From: Verrucomicrobiia bacterium
GTDB lineage: Bacteria > Verrucomicrobiota > Verrucomicrobiae > Limisphaerales > JAKPVM01
Assembly: GCA_026417275.1 (NCBI GenBank)
Contig: JAOADO010000043.1
Location: 1 to 10,834 of the forward strand
Length of the DNA stretch: 10,834 nt
Direction of reading: 5' to 3'
Made by a program: the position numbers and the translations under genes. Of the stretch, positions 7,024 through 10,834 are shown piece by piece (position 1 is the stretch's first letter; each line of letters starts with the position of its first letter). Under the pieces are notes generated by a model. That model did no database searches and had not been told where the DNA came from. It saw only the letters and a list, made by a program, of their open reading frames with translations.

Positions 7024-8172
7024 ATGAAAGCCGCAGTAAAACAGATATATAACTGGCTGGATGAACGAGTTGGATTAAACGAACTTGTCGAATTTGCAAA
7101 AAAGAAAACTGTTCCCGAACACAAACACACCTTCTGGTATTACTGGGGCGGGATTTCTCTTTTGTTTTTCATAATACAGGCATTTACCGGCGCGCTCTTG
7201 CTGATTTATTATCGTCCCGGACCGGAGGCGTATGAATCCGTCCGCCAGATTACTTATGAGATTCAATTTGGATGGCTTATTCGCTCCATTCACTCATGGG
7301 CGGCAAACCTGATGATTCTTGCGGTGTTCATCCACATGCTTTCTGTGTACTTCATGAAGGCTTATCGCAAACCGCGCGAACTTGGCTGGTTAAGCGGAAT
7401 TGCCCTCTTGATGCTTGCAATGTTTTTTGGCTTCAGCGGATACCTTTTGCCAATGGATGAACTCGCCTATTTTGCCACAAAAGTGGGACTCGAAGTACCA
7501 GCCGCTCCAACTGATGCTCTTGGAGGAATACTGGCAAATATGCTCGGCGCTGTTGGGATTAAAGCGGATTGGTTAAGAACGATTGGCACTGAATTATCCT
7601 CGCTTATCCGCGGCGGCGTTGAGGTCAATGAATACACAGTGCAACGGTTTTTTGCCCTTCATGTTGTACTTTTGCCGGCAATTTTTCTCGGCGTTTTAGG
7701 ATTTCACCTCTGGCTTGTGCAAAAACACGGAAACGCAATTCCGCCATCTGAAGAAGCCAAGCCGCTATCTGAAAGGAAATCTGTGCCGTTTTTCCCGAAT
7801 TTTTTTATGCGTGACCTTGCAATGTGGCTTGTTGCGTTGAACGTTCTTATTCTGCTTGCCGCAATGTTTCCGTGGGAACTTGGACAGCCAGCGGACCCGC
7901 TGAAACCCGCACCCGCAGGTATCCATCCCGAGTGGTATTTCATGAGTTCATTCCAGGTACTTAAGGCGCTCGGCTCATGGTTCCCTGGCATCACAGGCGA
8001 AATACTTGGCATGGTGATATTTACAGCAGGTCTGATTTTGTGGGTTTTGATTCCGTTCTACGATAACACGAATCAAAGCGGCAAGCGGGCGCGACGCGCC
8101 ACATGGTTTGGGCTATTCACGCTCGCTGTTTTGGTAATAACAACAATCTGGGGTTATCTGGCTTTAAAATAA
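7024..8172 (+). CDS. Cytochrome b, b6 plus subunit IV in one chain
   Basis: Starting at the ATG at 7024 it has 382 residues; an in-frame TTG at 6976 would overlap the Rieske gene and add 16 non-conserved residues. The b6-like half has helices at about 41-63, 92-112, 124-144 and 211-232. Its haem ligand pairs are H90/H104 and H213/H228, and the 14 and 15 spacing matches b6 rather than bc1. The subunit IV-like half has three helices (about 265-282, 327-345, 361-381) and the quinol-site motif PEWY (302-305). The segment between helices 3 and 4 is about 22 residues longer than in plant b6. The position of the b6 haem c_i cysteine is Y40, so that extra haem is probably absent. The protein oxidises menaquinol at the outer face and returns one electron across the membrane. 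The gene lies 28 nt after the Rieske gene and 15 nt before the next. Confidence 0.95.
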   Translation: MKAAVKQIYNWLDERVGLNELVEFAKKKTVPEHKHTFWYYWGGISLLFFIIQAFTGALLLIYYRPGPEAYESVRQITYEIQFGWLIRSIHSWAANLMILAVFIHMLSVYFMKAYRKPRELGWLSGIALLMLAMFFGFSGYLLPMDELAYFATKVGLEVPAAPTDALGGILANMLGAVGIKADWLRTIGTELSSLIRGGVEVNEYTVQRFFALHVVLLPAIFLGVLGFHLWLVQKHGNAIPPSEEAKPLSERKSVPFFPNFFMRDLAMWLVALNVLILLAAMFPWELGQPADPLKPAPAGIHPEWYFMSSFQVLKALGSWFPGITGEILGMVIFTAGLILWVLIPFYDNTNQSGKRARRATWFGLFTLAVLVITTIWGYLALK

Positions 8173-8187
8173 CAGTATTTTAATATT

Positions 8188-9585
8188 ATGAACTATCCGG
8201 TCTGGGAAGTACCACATATTGGAAGTGGTTGGGTAATCGGGATCATCGCCATATTTCACGTGATGATTTCCCACTTTGCCGTTGGCGGAGGCTTTTATCT
8301 GCCGCTTGCCGAACGAAAAGCGCTGATTGAAGGCAGACGCGATTGGCTGGAAATGTTAAAGCGCCACGCAAAATTTTTCCTTGTTCTGACAGGCGTTTTT
8401 GGAGCAGTATCCGGCGTTGGCATCTGGTTCGCCATCGGACTTGCCCATCCCGAAGCCACAAGTGCGCTCATTCATAACTTCGTATTTGCGTGGGCAACAG
8501 AGTGGGTATTCTTCCTTGTCGAACTTTCGACAATCGCTGTTTACTACTATTCATGGAATCGAATCTCCGATGAACTGCATTTAAAGGTCGGCTGGCTCTA
8601 TGCAGTAGCATCTATTATGACCCTTTTCATCATTAACGGCATTCTCACGTTCATGTTGACTCCTGGACAGGCATGGCTTTCTGTGGCAGGCAGCGGAACT
8701 GAACCGAGCAAGTTCTTTCCCGCGTTTTTCAATCCCACATTTTGGCCAAGCCTGTTTTTAAGAACTGCTGTTTGTGCGGCGCTCGCTGGTGTCTGGGCGC
8801 TTGTCACAGCAAGCCGTCTACCAATGGCAGACGCCAAACAACAAGCGTTGAGAGCCGAAGTTATCCGCTACAGTTCAAAATGGGTCTTTACTGCATTCGT
8901 TGCAATTCCATTCTTTTTCCTCTGGTATCTGTATCAAGTTCCTGAATCGCATCGGATTCTCCTCACGCTTGGCGCTTCATCTATTGGACAGGGCATGTTC
9001 ACTCAGCTCACGCGGACAGTTGTAATACTTGTGGCAAGTTCAGTGTTAATCGCCGGCGTGGTGTATTTTCTGGCATACAGGTCAGCAGAAAGTTTTAAAT
9101 TCTCGAGCGCCGTGGTTATCGTTATACTTGCCCTGTTTGCAACTGCATCCGGCGAATACGCACGCGAAATGCTCCGCAAACCGTATGTGATTTCCGGCTA
9201 CATGTATTCAAACGGGGTTCGCGTCAGTAAAGTGAAATACCTTAATTCATCTGGATATCTGAACTCATCAAAATGGTTTGTCGGCGCGGATATTAACTCT
9301 GTGATTGCAAAAGGTAAGACAATGTATCTTGGACAATGTGCTTCGTGTCACACCACAGACGGCTATCGCTCTCTTAAACGACTCCTTGCTGGAAGAGACG
9401 AACAGGGGATTATGAACATCCTCAAAGTCCTTCACGAAAATAAAGACGACTCGCCATATAAAGCCTACATGCCACCGCTCACGGGAAAAGATGATGAAAT
9501 AAAAGCACTCTCATCTTACCTTTTTACACTCGTTCAAAAACAAGAACCTTCGACCAATGTAATCAAGACAGCAGTCAATAAGTAA
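8188..9585 (+). CDS. CydA-like membrane protein fused to cytochrome c domain
   Basis: This 465-residue protein has two parts. Residues 1-335 are CydA-like, with about eight or nine helices. H24 in FHVMISHFAVGGG aligns with CydA His19, E112 in WVFFLVELS with Glu107, and E327 in REMLRKPY with Glu445 of the GRQPW region. VPESH (E253) resembles the GDESG motif, but no Q loop follows. R192 occupies the place of haem b558 ligand His186. Residues 365-455 form a soluble monohaem cytochrome c domain with CASCH (C384, C387, H388) and a probable axial Met, M428 in YMPPL. This domain should face the periplasm. With no c1 or f gene in the operon, its haem is the natural acceptor for the Rieske protein. 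Related bd-like proteins with c haems are known in Nitrospira and some deltaproteobacteria, from memory. There is no Shine-Dalgarno; the gene starts 15 nt after the cytochrome b stop. Confidence 0.85.
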   Translation: MNYPVWEVPHIGSGWVIGIIAIFHVMISHFAVGGGFYLPLAERKALIEGRRDWLEMLKRHAKFFLVLTGVFGAVSGVGIWFAIGLAHPEATSALIHNFVFAWATEWVFFLVELSTIAVYYYSWNRISDELHLKVGWLYAVASIMTLFIINGILTFMLTPGQAWLSVAGSGTEPSKFFPAFFNPTFWPSLFLRTAVCAALAGVWALVTASRLPMADAKQQALRAEVIRYSSKWVFTAFVAIPFFFLWYLYQVPESHRILLTLGASSIGQGMFTQLTRTVVILVASSVLIAGVVYFLAYRSAESFKFSSAVVIVILALFATASGEYAREMLRKPYVISGYMYSNGVRVSKVKYLNSSGYLNSSKWFVGADINSVIAKGKTMYLGQCASCHTTDGYRSLKRLLAGRDEQGIMNILKVLHENKDDSPYKAYMPPLTGKDDEIKALSSYLFTLVQKQEPSTNVIKTAVNK

Positions 9586-9774
9586 AACCGCGAAATTCCA
9601 AAATCTATATCATTAATTTTTAAAATATCGCATATATTTTTGCTTCAAGTTCGTTTTATATAAACAAAGAATTTAGCTTGTTTTTAAAATCAATCTATCT
9701 AATTTATTCAAAATCAATTATCTCCAATGATTTTTTAATTGTCTTTTTCTAAAATTCTCATTAATCTTCTGCCA
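9586..9774. other. AT-rich gap between respiratory and CRISPR blocks
   Basis: I see no gene in this very AT-rich stretch. A weak stem AAAATCA (9710-9716) with TGATTTT (9728-9734), ending in further T, is a poor candidate terminator. An imperfect direct repeat, AAAATCAATCTATCT (9686-9700) and AAAATCAATTATCTC (9710-9724), has a 24-nt offset. A TATATAAA box (9657-9664) has no well-spaced -35 partner. The Cas10 promoter probably lies in or just after this region, but I cannot place it. No CRISPR repeat is present. Confidence 0.45.
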
Positions 9775-9894
9775 ATGACACCATTTAAAGAACAAGGAAG
9801 TGCTGACGGTCTTGTGACGTCTTTTCCAGTTCAAAAAAGATTAAAGGGGTTATTTTATCCTTCAGAGAATTTTAAAAATGAATCACAACAATAA
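9775..9894 (+). CDS. Candidate small ORF upstream of Cas10
   Basis: A 39-codon frame begins MTPFKEQGSADGLVTSF and ends in TAA at 9892-9894. It overlaps the Cas10 ATG at 9878 by 17 nt and stops one base before the alternative Cas10 ATG at 9896, which would suit coupled translation. The frame is open from 9739. Base composition rises from very AT-rich to gene-like about where the ORF begins, and the sequence has an ordinary mix of residues. I do not recognise the product. There is no Shine-Dalgarno, so it may be a remnant of a longer gene, a leader peptide, or chance. Confidence 0.28.
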   Translation: MTPFKEQGSADGLVTSFPVQKRLKGLFYPSENFKNESQQ

Positions 9895-10834
9895 TATGAC
9901 AACTAATGTAGAATTCTGGAAACAGAAATTAGCCGCGTTTTTGCATGACCCACCCAGTAAATGTCTGGATTTATCGTCTCATGGAAAAAGAGCAGAACAG
10001 GCATACAGACAGGCTGGATTAATTGATGAAGAGGTGGGAAAATATCTAAAAGATGCTGATCATATATCTGCAGCGGCTGACAGGATACCGTTCCCGTCGC
10101 CATCAGGTAGCGGCATGCGTTGTGCATTCGACGGGGTGAAAAATTGCTTCATTCACCCATTAGGAAATAAACAGGGTGAAAAATTGACTTTTAAATTTCA
10201 CAAAGAATTTCCTTCCGCTGAACTTGCAATCGAAGGTGAAAATTCGGTTCAACCATGTTTAGAACAAAAAAGTTTGAACGAATTAAAGGACGAAGACGAA
10301 CGATGGAGAGCCAGGTTTTTTGCACACTGGCGTCTGTGGAGAAAACACGCCATTGGACATGATTACAGATTAGGATTTTTGCCCGCTGATACTCGAATAC
10401 CAGACCATTCCATCTGGCTTCATATGCAAATAGCATCGGCGGTGGCTGGATGTATTGAAAATGAAAAAATTGATATTGCTTTCCTGAAATTCCAGATTGG
10501 TCCAGTTCAAGAATTCATAGCCGCGGCAAGAAGCATAAGAGATTTGTGGAGCGGCAGTTATTTATTATCATGGCTGATGGCAAGCGGTCTAAAGGCGTTA
10601 ACCGAAGAAGTCGGACCGGATTCTGTTATTTATCCAAGTCTATATGGCCAACCGATATTTGATCTGCACTGGAGAGATGATTTATGGAACAAGGTTAAAA
10701 TTGGCAGTGAAACTGTCTGGTCCTCATTCAAATATAAAGAGGCAGAGATTCTCACTCCAAACCTTCCTAACGTATTTCTTGCGATAGTTCCTCAAAAAAG
10801 GTCCAGTGAACTGGCGAAAAAGGTTGAATCAAGG
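9878..10834 (+). CDS. cmr2: Cas10/Cmr2, type III-B CRISPR (C-terminus outside window)
   Basis: The frame is open to the right edge, giving 319 residues of a protein that usually has 600-1000. The N-terminus has the Cmr2 signature FWKQKLAAFLHDPPSK (13-28), with the HD pair H23-D24. Next come DADHISAAADRIPFP (59-73) and, at 202-231, the block FLKFQIGPVQEFI, AARS, DLWSGSYLLS that starts the first palm (cyclase-like) domain. YPSLYGQP (252-259) follows. Family knowledge: Cas10 is the large subunit of the Cmr complex. On target RNA binding its palm domains make cyclic oligoadenylates and its HD site can cut DNA; the catalytic GGDD motif would lie beyond the window. An ATG at 9896 is an alternative start. 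Neither has a strong ribosome site, only AGAG about 11 nt before 9878. Arginine is coded by AGA/AGG in 12 of 16 cases, unlike the respiratory genes. The remaining cmr genes should follow downstream. Confidence 0.93.
   Translation, partial: MNHNNNMTTNVEFWKQKLAAFLHDPPSKCLDLSSHGKRAEQAYRQAGLIDEEVGKYLKDADHISAAADRIPFPSPSGSGMRCAFDGVKNCFIHPLGNKQGEKLTFKFHKEFPSAELAIEGENSVQPCLEQKSLNELKDEDERWRARFFAHWRLWRKHAIGHDYRLGFLPADTRIPDHSIWLHMQIASAVAGCIENEKIDIAFLKFQIGPVQEFIAAARSIRDLWSGSYLLSWLMASGLKALTEEVGPDSVIYPSLYGQPIFDLHWRDDLWNKVKIGSETVWSSFKYKEAEILTPNLPNVFLAIVPQKRSSELAKKVESR

Noticed and set aside
9686..9724. Two near-identical 15-mers as a regulatory direct repeat
   Set aside because: Both are AT-rich and imperfect, and similar words are expected by chance in this composition; recorded only in the gap description.
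9812..9860. Possible remnant CRISPR repeat upstream of Cas10, around the ATTAAAG in this stretch
   Set aside because: It resembles the common ATTGAAA(C/G) repeat end only loosely and occurs once; no second copy or spacer-like spacing exists in the window.

Overview
All recognisable genes in this window lie on the + strand. They fall into three blocks from what looks like a Gram-negative bacterium with a menaquinone-type respiratory chain. The lineage cannot be fixed from this sequence alone. A Bat/aerotolerance-type cluster followed by a Rieske/cytochrome b operon would fit PVC-like, Bacteroidota-like or deltaproteobacterial-like anaerobes or microaerophiles, including uncultivated relatives. 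Base composition looks moderate in the genes and strongly AT-rich in the two main gaps. Recognisable Shine-Dalgarno sequences are rare, and several starts appear to depend on ATGA stop/start overlaps.

Block 1 (2-5003) is a compact Bat cluster: a DUF58 protein cut by the left window edge, a one-helix membrane protein with a DUF4381/BatD-tail-like cytoplasmic domain, two von Willebrand A (VWA) membrane proteins (BatA- and BatB-like), and a secreted or anchored TPR protein (BatC-like). The genes overlap or nearly touch. The TPR protein carries a striking array with an exact 61-residue period. A MoxR ATPase would be expected just upstream, outside the window. No full-length BatD is seen.

The gap 5004-5347 holds no confident gene. 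It does hold a near-consensus extended -10 promoter whose -35 box is overlapped by a perfect 10-2-10 dyad, then a leader of about 165 nt with stem-loops, a possible 26-codon upstream ORF and two abutting palindromes just before the next start codon.

Block 2 (5348-9585) is a four-gene respiratory operon. It encodes a nine-helix CydA-like membrane protein, a Tat-exported Rieske iron-sulfur protein, a cytochrome b with b6 and subunit IV parts in one chain, and a second CydA-like protein with a C-terminal monohaem cytochrome c domain. No cytochrome c1/f gene and no copper oxidase is present. By eye, both CydA-like proteins keep the His and Glu/Asp positions of the high-spin haem site of cytochrome bd but lack the His of the quinol-side haem b558. 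This suggests a quinol-oxidising Rieske/b core flanked by two bd-derived subunits, one of which carries the c haem in place of cytochrome c1/f.

Block 3 (about 9775 to the right edge) begins a type III-B CRISPR-Cas module. A small candidate ORF is followed by the N-terminal 319 residues of Cas10/Cmr2, which runs off the window. Its arginine codon use differs from that of the respiratory genes, consistent with an acquired module. No CRISPR repeats are visible inside the window.
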